This document shows positions 9,066-20,018 of a stretch of 64,000 nucleotides of DNA, one piece after another. A model generated the notes under the pieces. It saw nothing but the letters and a program-made list of their open reading frames with translations. It was not told the DNA's origin and made no database searches. Both the position numbers and the translations under genes were made by a program. Origin of the DNA: JAFAGX01 sp963759875 (GTDB lineage: Bacteria; Acidobacteriota; Terriglobia; Terriglobales; Acidobacteriaceae); the NCBI GenBank assembly GCA_963759875.1, contig CAVXBB010000015.1, forward strand, positions 1,612,001-1,676,000, written 5' to 3'. How positions within the stretch are numbered: the first letter of the stretch is position 1; each line of letters starts with the position of its first letter.

Positions 9066-10057
9066 TCAATCCGGCAGCGCAATTTCCAACAGGTTCACTG
9101 CGCTGCGGGGCCGAAAAGTACACGCACCGATCATCGCCGGCAACAGAAATACATCGCCTTTTCGGACAGCGTAAGTGGCCCCTCCGTGCTCGACCTGTCC
9201 ACCGCCTCCGATGCATACCAGCAAGTGCGGCACACCTGCGGCGCCGACGGTGAATGGCGACTGTCCGCGCAGGCGCCACAACCAGAAATGTTCGCAGTGA
9301 AACAGTCTCTCGCGTTCAACCGGCGTCGTTCGTCTCCACCACCGGCGTCACCCGACTGACCGGACCTTCCGCGAAATCAATGCAGGCCATCGCCTTATCG
9401 ACTTGTAGTGCCCGCGGCTTTCCCGTCTTCGGATCAATATGGTCCCAGTCGTACAGACGAAACGTAACGTCGCTATTCTGCTGAATCTCGAACACCACAA
9501 GGTCGCCGCCCAGAGAGTGCACCGTTCCTGCGCGGAGGAAAACGGCGTCGCCGGGCTTCGGAGTCAAATATGCGAGGTAGTTCGCCACCGTCCCATTCGC
9601 AAGCGCCCGCCGCAGATCGGCTTCCGTTGTCTCTGGCTTGAGGCCCGCATAGATGCGGCTTTCTGTCCCGGCTTCCAGCACGACCCAGGCTTCGGTCTTC
9701 GCGGTCTCACCCGCGGGCAACAGGTTCTTGTTCGCTTTCGTCGGATGCACTTGAACCGAGAGCATTTCATGTACATCGAGGAACTTCAGCAGCAGTGGAA
9801 ATCGCCGAAACTTGTGGGCCAGCCTTCCCAGCATTTGTTCTGGAAACTGCTGTAGCAATTGACCGATGGTCTGCCCTTTGAGAGGCCCTTCGGCCACTTG
9901 GCTCTGATGGTCATCGCGATCGCTGAGTATCCACGCTTCGCCGACCGGTCCACTAGGTAGAGGGGCGGTCAAGCAGGTCGGCCAAATGCCGGCCGCCCCA
10001 CAGCCGATACTGATAGATCGGTTCGAATCGCAGAGGATACAGAAGGGCTTGGTTCAA
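9066..10057 (-). CDS. manA: Type I mannose-6-phosphate isomerase, frame broken twice
   Basis: Three consecutive frames together give a normal class I phosphomannose isomerase. The N-terminal part starts at TTG 10057 after AGGGAAGGAG and contains LRFEPIYQYRLWGGRHLADL. The middle part runs 9972-9316, with zinc ligands in QVHPTKANK, EAWVVLEAG and AGTVHSLGG. The C-terminal cupin part is 9281-9066 (RKGDVFLLPAM). The shifts are near 9973 (one extra C) and near 9323 (one extra G); removing each restores the expected residues DLLTA and DAVERERLF. The enzyme interconverts mannose-6-phosphate and fructose-6-phosphate. As given, the protein is not made whole; consensus error is my preferred explanation. 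Confidence 0.85.
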
Positions 10058-10102
10058 TGCTCCTTCCCTGTCGTCGACAGCCAGGCTTACAGTGGTGTCG
10101 AT

Positions 10103-10471
10103 CATGACTGGTCTGAGAATGTCGGCTCGCGAGGAGGCGGATCAGTCCTGTGCGTCCGTTGATCGTGCAATTTGCCGAGGGTATGCTCGATCAATCTAGC
10201 TAACTTATCTGCGGCGCCGTCGACGGCCAGCTCCAGAGTCGCACGCTTCGTCGGTGACCGCGATGGGTTGGCGGCCTTCGAGGCGCGCCTCCATCATGCA
10301 ACGTTTGTTATTCTTTCGGCTCTTAGGGCCGCTCTCGTCGATCAGGTGGACTTCCACCCGCGTGATGTGATCGCTCACTCGGCTCAGGGCATTCTCCACT
10401 ACGCCCCTGATTCGAGCGGCCAGCGCCTCGTGACCTTCGATTGTGTGGTCGGTATTGACTTGGATCTGCAT
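10103..10471 (-). CDS. HPF/RaiA-type ribosome-associated protein, frameshifted near C-terminus
   Basis: The first 73 residues (MQIQVNTDHTIEGHEAL, then VSDHITRVEVHLIDE and KRCMMEARLEGRQPIAVTDEA) match a short family related to hibernation-promoting factor (sigma-54 modulation / RaiA fold). Such proteins bind the 30S subunit and stabilise idle ribosomes. At about 10243 the frame shifts through one extra T. The next frame continues as TLELAVDGAADKLARLIEH and TLGKLHDQ, ending at TGA 10103, as homologues do. Without repair the frame ends in an Arg-rich nonsense tail at 10205. In other bacteria such proteins are induced with Usp proteins in hypoxia or dormancy, which fits the context. Confidence 0.75.
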
Positions 10472-10621
10472 GCTGATCTCCTGCCTGATTGTTTGATCAA
10501 GGATGTTTCTCTACGCTCATACATTGCCGCTAAGCCGTTATGCACCATGAGCGCTTGAGCGTCTAAGGAGCAGTTGCCAAGCTCAAACCTCTCGTTTAGT
10601 CGAATTTCCAGAACGCGAAGT

Positions 10622-10840
10622 TCATGGAACTCGGCTACCGGCCGGCATCTGCTTCTGGCGGCCAGAAGGCACCATCGACAAGTCGTTGGTTCCGACGTAG
10701 ATACCGATGGCCACAAGCATGGCGATAAGGCCGAACCAGAAGCGCCAATCATGATGTGCACGCCTCCAGTAAGGAGTTTGGCCATGGCTATGATGACTCT
10801 CGCCGTTTGGATGCAAATGTTCGGTATTGTGCATGGTCAT
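10622..10840 (-). CDS. Small single-helix membrane protein
   Basis: The ATG at 10840 (MTMHNTEHLHPNGE) follows TTGGAGA. The 72-residue product has a His-rich N-terminus, a YWRRAHHDWRFW motif and one membrane helix (about residues 33-51), followed by a short polar tail. I recognise the pattern as a recurrent hypothetical protein but know no function. Minus strand, between the HPF-like and PRC-barrel genes. Confidence 0.6.
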   Translation of the reverse strand: MTMHNTEHLHPNGESHHSHGQTPYWRRAHHDWRFWFGLIAMLVAIGIYVGTNDLSMVPSGRQKQMPAGSRVP

Positions 10841-10936
10841 GCTGGTCTCCAAATCAAATCGAGGAAGTTGGGCGGTGTGCCATCAGTCAAGGCGAAAATC
10901 ACGGGCCGCCCTTTTAACGGAGGCGACTGTCCCGAC

Positions 10937-11738
10937 CTAAACGCCGCTCAACGAAAGGGCGGCCTTATGCTCCGCGTCCTGCAGCCAATAGGGCGGCCGG
11001 CCGTAGTGAGTGTAGAGGCGGTCTTCGTATTCACGAGTGATCGGCGCTGACTCGCTGAACTCCGGCGCGCTTTTGATAGCATCCCGCCAGAGACCAACGT
11101 ACACTTTGGATTCTGTCCAACTCACCTTCTGAATCCACGCTGGCGAAACCAGTACCTTCTTACCCGGCCACCAATTCTTCGTGAGCACCTCAATGTAGCG
11201 GATGGCCCAGGTTTCGTCGTCCATCAAGAAGCCCGCCACATGGCCGATTTCGCCATCCTAGCCTCAATGTGATAGCCCGTGACAGCTCCAGTGCTGCGAA
11301 GATGCGAATCCATCGACTCTCTCCGAATCTTTTCCGCCAGCACATCCTTGGGAGTCGCGATTCGATTCGACAAGCTCGACGGATAGGCCCCTGGACCCCA
11401 TAGGAAGGGTCCGCTCCAGTAATTGGGATAATTGTAATAACCGAGATATTCGCTCTCATACTGCCGCGAAACGGGCCGCTGTGTGTCTCTGTTGGGGCTA
11501 TTCTCCACTTGCTTTTTCGTTAGCGCCACATCCAACCGCTTGCCTTGCCAATCCACGTTCGTCACAGAGAATGGTGAGATCAGGACTTCCCGGTCGCTCC
11601 AGCCAGCTGCCGGTCTTGACCGTGAGATAACGGATGGCCCATGACTCGTCGTCGAAATATAATTGATCTACAGTTCCAATCTCGCCATCCGTGGCCCGGA
11701 TCGACAAGGCCCTTCAAATGCGTAGCGTTCGCTAACAT
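10937..11738 (-). CDS. Tandem PRC-barrel domain protein, frame broken three times
   Basis: The start ATG at 11738 follows AGGAGGGCAAAGACA. Joined frames give two PRC-barrel domains. The first has RATDGEIGTVDQLYFDDESW and AIRYLTVKTGSWL; the second has GFLMDDETWAIRYIEV and KKVLVSPAWIQKVSWTESKV. The linker is Tyr/Pro-rich and the C-terminus reads RPPYWLQDAEHKAALSLSG. Frames change near 11700 (extra base), 11600 (extra C) and 11262 (one base missing, ACG to AG). PRC barrels are small beta-barrels used in RNA processing and photosynthetic reaction-centre proteins; the role of the stand-alone tandem form is unknown. A fragment of a relative occurs at 28.03 kb. An operator-like palindrome lies 199 nt upstream. 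Confidence 0.75.
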
Positions 11739-11936
11739 TGTCTTTGCCCTCCTGGGCAGTTATTGACTGCATTTTCGGTCCTGCATATCGAGCTGCCATA
11801 TTTGAGCGGTGCCGGTGCGAAAACTGTCAGCGGTCGCAGTCACGAAATCGAGTGCAGAGGTTGTCATTAGAAGTTTCGTCTTGCGCTGTCTTCCCCTGAG
11901 TGTATCACCAACTTACCAGCGGCGGTGCCATTCTTC

Positions 11937-11952
11937 TGAGCAAGAGTGCTCA
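11937..11952. promoter_or_regulatory. Palindromic candidate Crp/Fnr operator between divergent stress genes
   Basis: TGAGCA-AGAG-TGCTCA is identical to the copy at 6820. It sits between the PRC-barrel gene (minus, start 11738) and the stress-protein gene (plus, start 12165), so it could serve either or both. Confidence 0.5.
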
Positions 11953-12042
11953 CCCGCGCCCGGCGAATCCGTGGGCCATCCGGAGGAGGGTCTGTGGACA
12001 TAACGGAATTTGTCACGGTGCGCTAGGCACGGAACGCCCACG

Positions 12043-12136
12043 CATTCTCCGCTGACACTGGTGCAATAGGGAACAGTTTTCCCGGTGGCGCGGTGTCAGA
12101 TTCCGGCTGGAGACTTAGCTGGATGGGCGGAGAATG
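12043..12136 (+). ncRNA. Possible structured leader: three nested inverted repeats
   Basis: An outer 10-bp perfect repeat (CATTCTCCGC at 12043-12052 with GCGGAGAATG at 12127-12136) encloses a 7-bp perfect repeat (CTGACAC at 12052-12058 with GTGTCAG at 12093-12099). This in turn encloses GGGAA/TTCCC (12069-12083). The outer and second arms share base 12052. The element ends 28 nt before the start codon of the following stress gene, so it would lie in its leader. It matches no riboswitch class that I recognise. Confidence 0.35.
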
Positions 12137-12164
12137 AAGTCAAGTCCCCGAGGAGAGCCGAAGA

Positions 12165-12700
12165 ATGTCCAAAGCGAATTCAGTTGTCGCGGTGTATCAC
12201 ACTCACACGGAAGCGGATAAAGCAGTGAAGGAGCTTCAGCGCGGCGGAATTGACCTGCACAAATTGTCGATCGTTGGGAAAGGCTACCACACAGATGAGC
12301 AGGTGGTGGGCTACTACAATACCGGCGACCGCATGAAGTATTGGGGCAAAGTTGGCGCGTTCTGGGGAGGTTTCTGGGGACTCTTGTTCGGCTCCGCTCT
12401 TTTCATCATTCCGGGGCTCGGCCCAATCTTAGCGGCGGGACCGGTGGTGGCATGGATCGTGGCAGGGTTGGAAGGTGCGGTGGAGGTAGGGGCGTTGGGT
12501 GCTCTGGGAGCCGGCCTCTACAGCATCGGAATTCCTAAGGACAGCGTTGTGAAGTACGAAACAGCACTCAAGACAGATCAGTTCTTGTTGATCGTCCATG
12601 GAACGGCTGCAGAGGTGGCACAGGCGAAGGACATCATCGAGACTACAATCCTGCTGAATTTGCAATGCACTCAGGCGAAGCGGTAGCGGAAGCTGCTTAG
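12165..12700 (+). CDS. General stress protein (YflT/DUF1269-like) with Gly-rich membrane segment
   Basis: The protein begins MSKANSVVAVYHTHTEAD, a ferredoxin-like domain typical of YflT/GSP17M-type stress proteins. A glycine-rich hydrophobic hairpin (about residues 64-118, FWGGFWGLLFGSALFIIPG and later GALGALGAGLYS) follows, then IPKDSVVKYETALKTDQFLL. The given frame ends at 12686. A shift near 12650 would instead give PAEFAMHSGEAVAEAA and a TAG at 12698-12700, which resembles the usual acidic ending better, so I extend the gene to 12700. The function is unknown but members are stress-induced. AGGAGAGCCGAAGA precedes the ATG. A candidate operator (11937) and a structured leader (12043) lie upstream. 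Confidence 0.75.
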
Positions 12701-12827
12701 CGTTCCTTCGCGTAGCAGTGGGCAAGGCTGTCTCAATGGCTTTGCCCATTGGTGTGCAACAAGTCGACTGACCGCCGAGCACGACGATCGGCGCAGAATT
12801 CGCTGCGAATCGGCCCAGGAGAAGCAC

Positions 12828-13287
12828 ATGACAGGCAAATCGCAACCCTGGAAAACACAATCCGTACTAGTCGTCGAGGCCGACATCCTCGACAGAATGA
12901 ATGAGACCGAAGCGTCGATCGCTCAGCGTGCTTACGAAATCTATGAGTCCCGCGGCGGCGGGCACGGTGCTGACCAGGAGGATTGGTTCACAGCGGAACA
13001 AGAGGTTCTGCACCCGCTTGCGATCGAACGCTATGTGACTGACAGCGCATTGCGATTAACAGCGCAGCTGCCAGGCTTTGCTGCGAAAGACTTGGAAGTG
13101 GCCATTGGGCATCGACGGGCCGTTATTTGCGGTATCCATTCAGATTCAAGTCAGCCAGCAGACACCGGTTATAAGGCACAGAAAGGTTATGCGGATTGTC
13201 GAGCTCCCCTTTGATGTCGATCCGGTATTGGCGAGGGCAACACTCCAGAGCGGAAAGTTGCAGGTCGTATTGCCGCGCTCACGGTAA
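12828..13287 (+). CDS. DUF2934 module fused to an Hsp20-like (alpha-crystallin) domain, one frameshift
   Basis: The start ATG at 12828 follows CCAGGAGAAGCAC. Residues 30-62 are a DUF2934 module (SIAQRAYEIYESRGG, then EDWFTAEQEVLHP). The rest resembles an Hsp20/p23-like beta-sandwich: LRLTAQLPGFAAKDLEVAI, AVICGIHSD, then in the next frame VMRIVELPFDVDP and ATLQSGKLQVVLPRS. The shift is near 13185 (one extra G after CAGAAA); the stop is at 13287. Alpha-crystallin proteins hold unfolded proteins. Fusion to DUF2934 is unusual relative to textbook Hsp20 but appears to be a recurring architecture in this type of genome. It is not an overlap of two genes, because no start with a ribosome site precedes the second part. 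Confidence 0.75.
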
Positions 13288-13427
13288 GCGAGTCCTTTCA
13301 GACAGTAAGCGCGCAACAAGCTGTTCGACAAGTTGATGGGGACCTTGATGCACGAGAGAGTCATGAAAGTAAGTCCCTGTGCGGGAAACCCGGTCGAACC
13401 ATCGATGCTCGAGAACGTGGAGAAATC

Positions 13428-15982
13428 ATGAGCGACCAAACCCGCGTCAGCCACCCGATCTACAACCTTCTACCCACCGAAATCGAGGGATTCGATTCAC
13501 TGGCGGAACTTGCCCTGGACATGCGCTGGTCTTGGAACCATGCCACCGACGGAGTGTGGCGCACGCTTGATCCCGATACTGTGGGAACTCACGCAAAATC
13601 CTTGGGTTGTCCTGCAGACGGTCTCGCGCGACCAGATCGAGCGCGTGCTGGCCGATCCTGTCTTCCGTAAGAACATTGACGACCTGCTGCGAGACAAGCG
13701 TCAGGCGGCGGAGAGGCCGGCATGGTTTCAGCAAAAGCATCCGCAAGCTCCCTTGACCTGCGTCGCGTATTTCAGCATGGAGTTCATGTTGAGCGAAGCT
13801 CTGCCGATCTACTCGGGAGGACTTGGCAATGTGGCCGGCGATCAGCTCAAAGCTGCCAGCGATTTGGGTGTGCCAGTGGTCGGCGTGGGGCTGCTCTACC
13901 AACAAGGCTATTTTCGCCAGGTGATCGACAAGGACGGAGCGCAACAGGCTCTTTACCCGTACAACGATCCCGGACAGTTGCCGATCACGCCGTTGCGCCA
14001 CCCGAACGGGGAGTGGTTGCGGTTGGAGATCGCCTTGCCCGGTTACCCGGTCTGGCTGCGCGCCTGGCAGGTCCAGGCCGGTCGAGTCAAGCTCTACCTT
14101 CTGGATAGCAATGACGCGGCGAACTTTCCCGCTCATCGAGGGATCACCAGCGAGCTGTATGGCGGCGGGCCGGAGTTGCGCCTCAAGCAAGAACTGCTTC
14201 TCGGGATTGGCGGCTGGCGTTTGCTCAGTGCGCTGGGCATCAAGCCGGAAGTCTGTCACTTGAACGAAGGGCATGCGGCCTTCGCTGTGTCTGGAGCGTG
14301 CCCGCAGATTTCATGGAAGAAACTGGGCAGCCCTTCGAAGTCTCACTCGCCGCCACGCGAGCGGGGAATCTCTTCACCACCCACACGGCAGTGGCCGCCG
14401 GCTTTGATCGTTTCATCCGACACTCATCGAACAATACCTTGGAGGGTATGCAGAGAAGAAACTCGGCATAACACTCCACGATTTGCTGGCCTTAGGCCGC
14501 CAGAATCCGAACGACTCCTCGGAGAGTTTCAACATGGCGTATCTCGCCATCCGCGGTAGCGGGGCGGTGAATGGCGTGAGTCGCTTGCATGGGAAAGTCA
14601 GCCGACACCTATTTGGGTCGCTCTTTCCGCACTGGCCAGAGGACGAAGTGCCCATCGGACACGTGACCAACGGAGTGCACATGCCGACCTGGGACTCGGC
14701 GGCGAGCCGACAATCTCTGGACGGAAGCCTGTGGAAAGGGCCGCTGGCTGGGGCCGACGGAAAACCTGGAGCAGGACATTCGCCGCGTCTCGGATGTCCA
14801 TGCTCTGGCAATTCCGCACCGCCGCCAGCGAGTCTCTTGTGGAATATGCTCGCGGGCGACTATCTCGGCAACTAGCTGCCTCCGGCGCGTCGCCCAAGGC
14901 GATTGACGGGGCGAAGCATCTATTTGATCCCAACGCGTTGACACTGGGCTTTGCGCGCCGCTTCGCGACCTACAAGAGGCCGAACCTGCTGCTGCACGAT
15001 CCAGCAGCGACTGCTTCGTCTATTGAGTAATTCCGAGCGCCCGGTGCAACTCATCATCGCCGGAAAGGCCCATCCGGCGGACCAGGCGGGGCAGGCCCTG
15101 ATCCAGGAATGGATACATTTCATCCGCCAGCCCGAGTCACGACCCCACGTAATTTTCCTCAGTGACTACGACATGCAGTTGACGGAGCACCTGGTGCAGG
15201 GAGTGGATGTCTGGATCAACACGCCACGCCGGCCCTGGGAGGCTTGCGGGACGAGCGGGATGAAAGTGCTCGTCAATGGAGGCATCAATCTCTCGGAGTT
15301 GGACGGCTGGTGGGCGGAAGCCTACACGCCCGAAGTGGGGTGGGCGTTGGGGGACGGCCAGGAACATGGCGACGATCCGGCCTGGGACGCTGTCGAAGCC
15401 AACGCCCTGTACGACCTGCTCGAACGTGAGGTGATCCCGGAGTTTTATGCCCGCGACGAGAGCGGCATTCCCACGGCATGGGTCGCGCGGATGCGGGAAA
15501 GCATGGCGCGGTTGACACCGCGCTTCTCCGCCGACCGCGCGGTGCGCGAATACACCGAGCAACATTACCTGCCAGCCTGCAGTCGCCTACCGTGAACGCT
15601 CTGCAAACAAAGGCACAATCGGCAGGCAAATGGTCGATTGGCAGCATGCAGTCGATCAGAAGTGGGGATCGTTGCGCTTCGGAGACTTGCGTGTCGAAAC
15701 CGATGCAAGGACCACCACCTGTTTGAAGTCGAACTTTTTCTGAACGATCTCGGCAAGAATGCGGTGCGAGTTGAGCTCTATGCGGACGGAATCAACGGCG
15801 GCGATCCCGTACGGCAGGAAATGAAGTGGGCGCGACCGCTCTCTGGTGCATCCGGCGGCTGCGTCTACAACGCGACGGTGCCCGCTGCACGTCCAGCGAG
15901 AGACTACACGGCGCGAGTGATGCCGCACTGCGACGGCGTTGCGGTCCCACTGGAAGACACTCGAATCCTATGGCAACGATGA
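13428..15982 (+). CDS. glgP: Alpha-glucan (glycogen) phosphorylase, frame broken about nine times
   Basis: The ATG at 13428 (GGAGAAATC upstream) starts MSDQTRVSHPIYNLLP. Linked frames to 15982 give an ~850-residue GT35 phosphorylase of the shorter bacterial/archaeal type: MRWSWNH, CVAYFSMEFMLSEALPIYSG, EVCHLNEGHAAFAV, IGHVTNGVHMPTW, FARRFATYKRPNLL and IAGKAHPAD, then the PLP-site region NTPRRPWEACGTSGMKVLVN. A C-terminal domain, ELYADGINGG...TARVMPH, ends the protein. Shifts are near 13575, 14291, 14310, 14425, 14713, 14800, 15003, 15571 and 15706; I read seven as extra bases and two as lost bases. The enzyme releases glucose-1-phosphate from glycogen. It overlaps glgX by ATGATGA. Confidence 0.88.
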
Positions 15983-18169
15983 TGAAAACGCCGCAACGCG
16001 AGTTGCACGATTACATCGCGGAGATCTCCGAGCACGCTGACGTTCGGGCGGGATCCCCTCTGCCTTTGGGAATCCAGGAAAGGGGAGCAGGAGTCAATTT
16101 CGCCATTTTCAGCCGTTACGCCAGCCGCGTTCGACTGGAGTTGTTCGACCATCCCGAAGACGCAGCGCCCGCCCGGGTGATCGATCTCGATTCAGCGCGC
16201 AACCGCACCGGCGACGTATGGCATGTTTGGGTGGAGGGGATCGGTCCCGGTCAACTCTATGCTTACCGCGTGGATGGTCCTTACGAACCCGAGCGAAGGA
16301 CATCGTTTCAATTTCAACAGGCTTCTCCTCGATCCCTTCGCTACCGCGATTTCGCGGCTGCCCCCGTGGGATTTTGCATCGGCACTTGGATACGACCCGT
16401 CGGCGCCGGAGAAAGACTTGGTTATCTCGAAGCTCGACAATTCACGGTCGATGCCGAAATGCGTATTTGTCAACGAACCCTTCGAGTGGGATGGGGACCA
16501 GCCACCCCGGCATCCCTGGTCGAAGACCGTCATTTACGAAATGCATGTCCGCGGCTTCACCATTCATCCCAAGTCGGGCGTGGACCATCCGGGAACCTAC
16601 CGGGGCCTGATCGAAAAGATTCCCTATCTCAAAACCCTGGGGGTGACCGCTGTGGAACTGATGCCCGTGCAGGAGTTCAATGAAACTTCTGTCACGCGCA
16701 GGAATCCGCAAACAAATCAACCGCTCAGGAATTACTGGGGATACGATCCCGTGGCTTTCTTTGCGCCCAAAGCTTCCTACAGCAGTGCGGGAGGTTTGGG
16801 CCAGCAGAAGCTGGAGTTCAAGGAAATGGTCCGGGCCTTTCACAAAGCCGGCATCGAAGTGATTCTGGACGTGGTGTTCAATCACACGGCGGAGGGAGAC
16901 GAACTGGGTCCGACGCTCTGTTTCCGTGGGATGGATAACGCGATCTTCTACACGCTGGCGGACGACAAACGCTACTACAAGGACTACACGGGAACCGGCA
17001 ACACCATCAACGCCAACCATCCCGTGGTGCGGGACCACATCTTGGCCGCGCTCCGTTATTGGATGGTCGAGATGCATGTAGATGGATTCCGGTTTGACTT
17101 GGCGTCGGTTCTCGGCCGGGGCCGTTCCGGCAACTTGCTGTCCAATGCCCCGCTTCTCGAACGGATCGCCGAGGACCCGATCTTAAGAGACGTGAAGATC
17201 ATCGCCGAGGCGTGGGACGCCGCCGGTGCATACGAGGTGGGTAGTTTTTCGGAGCGGCGCTGGGCGGAGTGGAACGGCCGGTACCGGGATGATGTCCGGC
17301 GTTTCTGGCGCGGCGATGATGGGATGCTCGGTTTGTTTGCCAGCCGCATCTGCGGCAGTGCCGACATCTACACCAAGTCGGGCAAAGGCCCCGAGGGCAG
17401 CATCAATTTCGTCACCTGCCACGACGGCTTCACTCTGAACGACTTGGTGAGCTATCGCTACAAGCACAATGAAGCCAACGGAGAAAACAACCATGACGGG
17501 ACCGACGCCAACTTCAGCGAAAACTACGGCGCCGAAGGCGAGACGAAGGATGCCGGGATCGAGACCTTGCGGAAACGTCAGATCAAGAACTTCCTTCTGA
17601 CCCTGCTGGTCTCGCGCGGCGTGCCGATGCTGCTCGGCGGGGACGAATTCCGCCGCACGCAAGGCGGCAACAACAACGCTTACTGCCAGGACAACGAGAC
17701 CAGTTGGTGTGACTGGGGCCAACTGGAGAAGCACCAGGAAATGTACCGCTTCACCCGTGGCATGATTGCCTTTCGTCGAGCGCATCCGATCTTGAGTAAG
17801 GAGCAATTCTACACGGATGCCGAGATCCATTGGTTTGGCCGGCAAGGAGGATTGCCCAACTGGACCGACTCGAAGGAAAAACAGTTTGCCTGTTTGATCC
17901 ACGAAGATGAGCAGCATGCACTTTGCCTCATGTTCAATGCCGGTGCCGACGCGGTCGATTTCAGTTTGCCCCCCGTATTGCCGGGAACTCGGTGGCATCT
18001 GGCCATCGACACCTCTCGCGACGCGCCACAAGATCTGTTTGCTGCGGGTGAGGAACCGCTTTGGGAAGATCCACGAACTTACCACCTGAGCCCCCGATCC
18101 AGCGTCGTACTTCTGGCTCGCGGAACGAACGGTCAAAAACGGCAGACGGCGTTGACGGAGGCCAAATGA
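15979..18169 (+). CDS. glgX: Glycogen debranching enzyme GlgX, one frameshift
   Basis: The start is placed at the ATG overlapping the glgP stop (15979); ATGs at 15970 and 15982 are alternatives. Residues 1-110 form the N-terminal CBM48-type domain (PLPLGIQERGAGVNFAIFS, GPGQLYAYRVDGPYEP). A shift near 16297 (one extra G) leads to the GH13 isoamylase-type catalytic barrel: TAVELMPVQEF, VILDVVFNHTAEG, DGFRFDLASVLGR (nucleophile Asp), IIAEAWDAAG (acid/base Glu) and FVTCHDGFTLND (transition-state Asp). GlgX cleaves alpha-1,6 branches of phosphorylase-limit glycogen. The order glgP-glgX is logical for coupled glycogen breakdown. Confidence 0.92.
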
Positions 18170-18786
18170 AAAGGGCGATCCCGGTCACGACGCTGTTTCT
18201 GGATGTCGGCGGCGTCCTGCTCACCAACGGGTGGGATCATCATGCCCGCAGACGGGCGGCGAAGAACTTCAAGCTGCAGTGGACTGAGATGGAGGATCGG
18301 CACCGCCTGGTCTTCGAAACCCATGAGGAGGGAAAGATTACGTTCGAAGAATATTTGGGTCGGGTGGTCTTCTACAAAAAGCGACCGTTCACCCGGTCAC
18401 AGTTTCGGCGCTTCATGTTCGCGCAATCGAAACCTTACTCCGAGATGCTTGATCTGGTCGCTCAGCTCAAGGTCCGGCACGAGCTGAAGATCGCCGTGGT
18501 CAGCAACGAATCACGCGAGGTGAATGCGTATCGCATTCGCAAGTTCAAGCTCGACCGGTTTGTCGATACTTTTATTTCCTCTTGCTTCGTCCACATCCGC
18601 AAGCCCGACGCGGACATCTTCCGGCTGGCGCTGGACATTGCCCAGACGCCAGCCCGCCACATACTGTATATCGAAAACACACCGATGTTCGTCCAGATCG
18701 CGGAAGGCTTGGGGATTCGAAGCATCCTTCACACGGATTACAAGTCCACGTGCGCAAAACTGGCTTCGTTCGGATTGCAGGAATGA
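18166..18786 (+). CDS. HAD-superfamily (subfamily IA-like) hydrolase
   Basis: The ATG at 18166 overlaps the glgX stop (ATGA). The 206-residue protein starts with HAD motif I as LFLDVGGVLLTNGWD, in which the D+2 position is Gly instead of Asp. Motif II is VVSNES (near residue 112), motif III lies around HIRKPDADIF, and motif IV is ILYIENTPMFVQIAEGLG, where Glu-Asn replaces the usual acidic pair. These substitutions make ordinary phosphatase activity uncertain. The position between glgX and ackA in a coupled operon suggests a sugar- or acyl-phosphate related or regulatory role, which I cannot specify. Confidence 0.8.
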   Translation: MKRAIPVTTLFLDVGGVLLTNGWDHHARRRAAKNFKLQWTEMEDRHRLVFETHEEGKITFEEYLGRVVFYKKRPFTRSQFRRFMFAQSKPYSEMLDLVAQLKVRHELKIAVVSNESREVNAYRIRKFKLDRFVDTFISSCFVHIRKPDADIFRLALDIAQTPARHILYIENTPMFVQIAEGLGIRSILHTDYKSTCAKLASFGLQE

Positions 18787-20015
18787 CGAAGGAATCATCC
18801 ATGGAACCAGCCGACCCACGCATCCTGACGATCAATGGGGGATCGTCGAGCATCAAGTTTGCACTGTTCGAGGCGGGTGACTCTCTGCAACGGATTCTGG
18901 AGGGCGGGATTGACCGGATTGGACTGCCGCATGCCACCTTGCGGGTAAAAGGCTTGGATCAGGCGGACAACTTTTCGCGGCTGGTGCCGGCACCGGATCA
19001 CACGGTGGCGGTGGGCGCTCTGATGGATTGGATCGAGGAGCGCAGCGGGCGTGACGCATTGACCGCGGTTGGCCACCGCGTCCTGCAAGGCGGCCCAAAG
19101 TATTACAAGCCGCAGCGAATTACTGCGGAGATGGTTACGGAGTTGAAACGCCTCAGTCCGTTTGATCCTGACCATCTGCCTGAGGAGATTCTGTTGACCG
19201 AGGCGTTTCATCGCCGCTTTCCTGACGTGCCTCAAGTGGCGTGTTTCGATACTGCTTTTCACCATGACCTGCCGCGCGTGGCGCAACTGCTGCCAATTCC
19301 GCGCCGCTATGAGGCGCAGGGCGTGCGGAGGTACGGGTTTCACGGGTTGTCGTATGCGTTTCTGATCGAGGAACTCGCCCGCGTGGCAGACCGGAGGCGG
19401 CAGAAGGTCGGGTCATCCTCGCCCACCTCGGCAATGGCGCGAGCCTGGCGGCCGTGCGTCAGGGCAAATCCTTCGACACAAGCATGAGCTTCACGCCGAC
19501 GGCCGGGGTGCCGATGAGCACTCGTTCCGGCGATCTCGATCCCGGACTGGTTTGGTATCTGGCGCGCACGGAAAACATGAGCGCGAAGCAATTCAATGAG
19601 ATGGTCAATTTCCAGTCCGGGCTGCTCGGAATATCCGAGACCAGTTCCGATATGCGCGACCTGCTGGAGCACGAGACGCAGGACGTGCGAGCGGCTGAAG
19701 CGGTCGCGCTGTTCTGCTACCAGGTCAAGAAATGGATTGGCGCATTCGCGGCGGCGTTGGGTGGACTGGATACGCTGGTCTTCGCGGGCGGCATCGGAGA
19801 GAATGCGGCCCCGGTCCGCGGCCGGATTTGCGATGGGCTGGGGTTTCTTGGAATCAAACTCGACGAAAAGCGAAATGCGGTGAATGACGGCGTGATTTCC
19901 GCCGCGGCTAGCCGGGTTGCAGTCCGCGTCATTCGGACGGACGAAGAACTCATGATCGCCAAAACAGTTTGCCAGGTTCTCGGACTTGGCTGCAAGAAAC
20001 AAGAAGGAGAATTGA
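18783..20015 (+). CDS. ackA: Acetate kinase, frameshifted
   Basis: An ATG at 18783 overlaps the HAD stop (ATGA); a second ATG at 18801 with AAGGA 7 nt upstream is the other choice. The protein has the ASKHA signatures ILTINGGSSSIKFALFE, VGHRVLQGG, FDTAFHHDLP and YGFHGLSYAFL. After a shift near 19402 it continues with GRVILAHLGNGASLAAVRQ, PTAGVPMSTRSGDLDPG and FAGGIGENAAPVR. The given second frame reads on to 20146, over the start of the next gene. A TGA at 20013-20015, just after an AAGGAGA, is a likelier end and needs one more shift. The enzyme makes ATP from acetyl-phosphate, the product of the phosphoketolase encoded next. Confidence 0.88.
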
Positions 20016-20018
20016 ACT

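Noticed and set aside
10021..10031. GGTTCGAATC-like motif as a tRNA T-arm
   Set aside because: It lies inside the conserved N-terminal coding part of the mannose-6-phosphate isomerase and no acceptor or anticodon arm can be built around it.
12069..12083. GGGAA-N5-TTCCC taken alone as an intrinsic terminator
   Set aside because: There is no T-run and it is nested in larger perfect repeats just before a start codon; reported as a leader structure instead.
16442..18136. Long minus-strand open frames (211 and 317 codons) opposite glgX
   Set aside because: They lie exactly opposite conserved GH13 motifs and are typical antisense shadows in GC-rich coding sequence.
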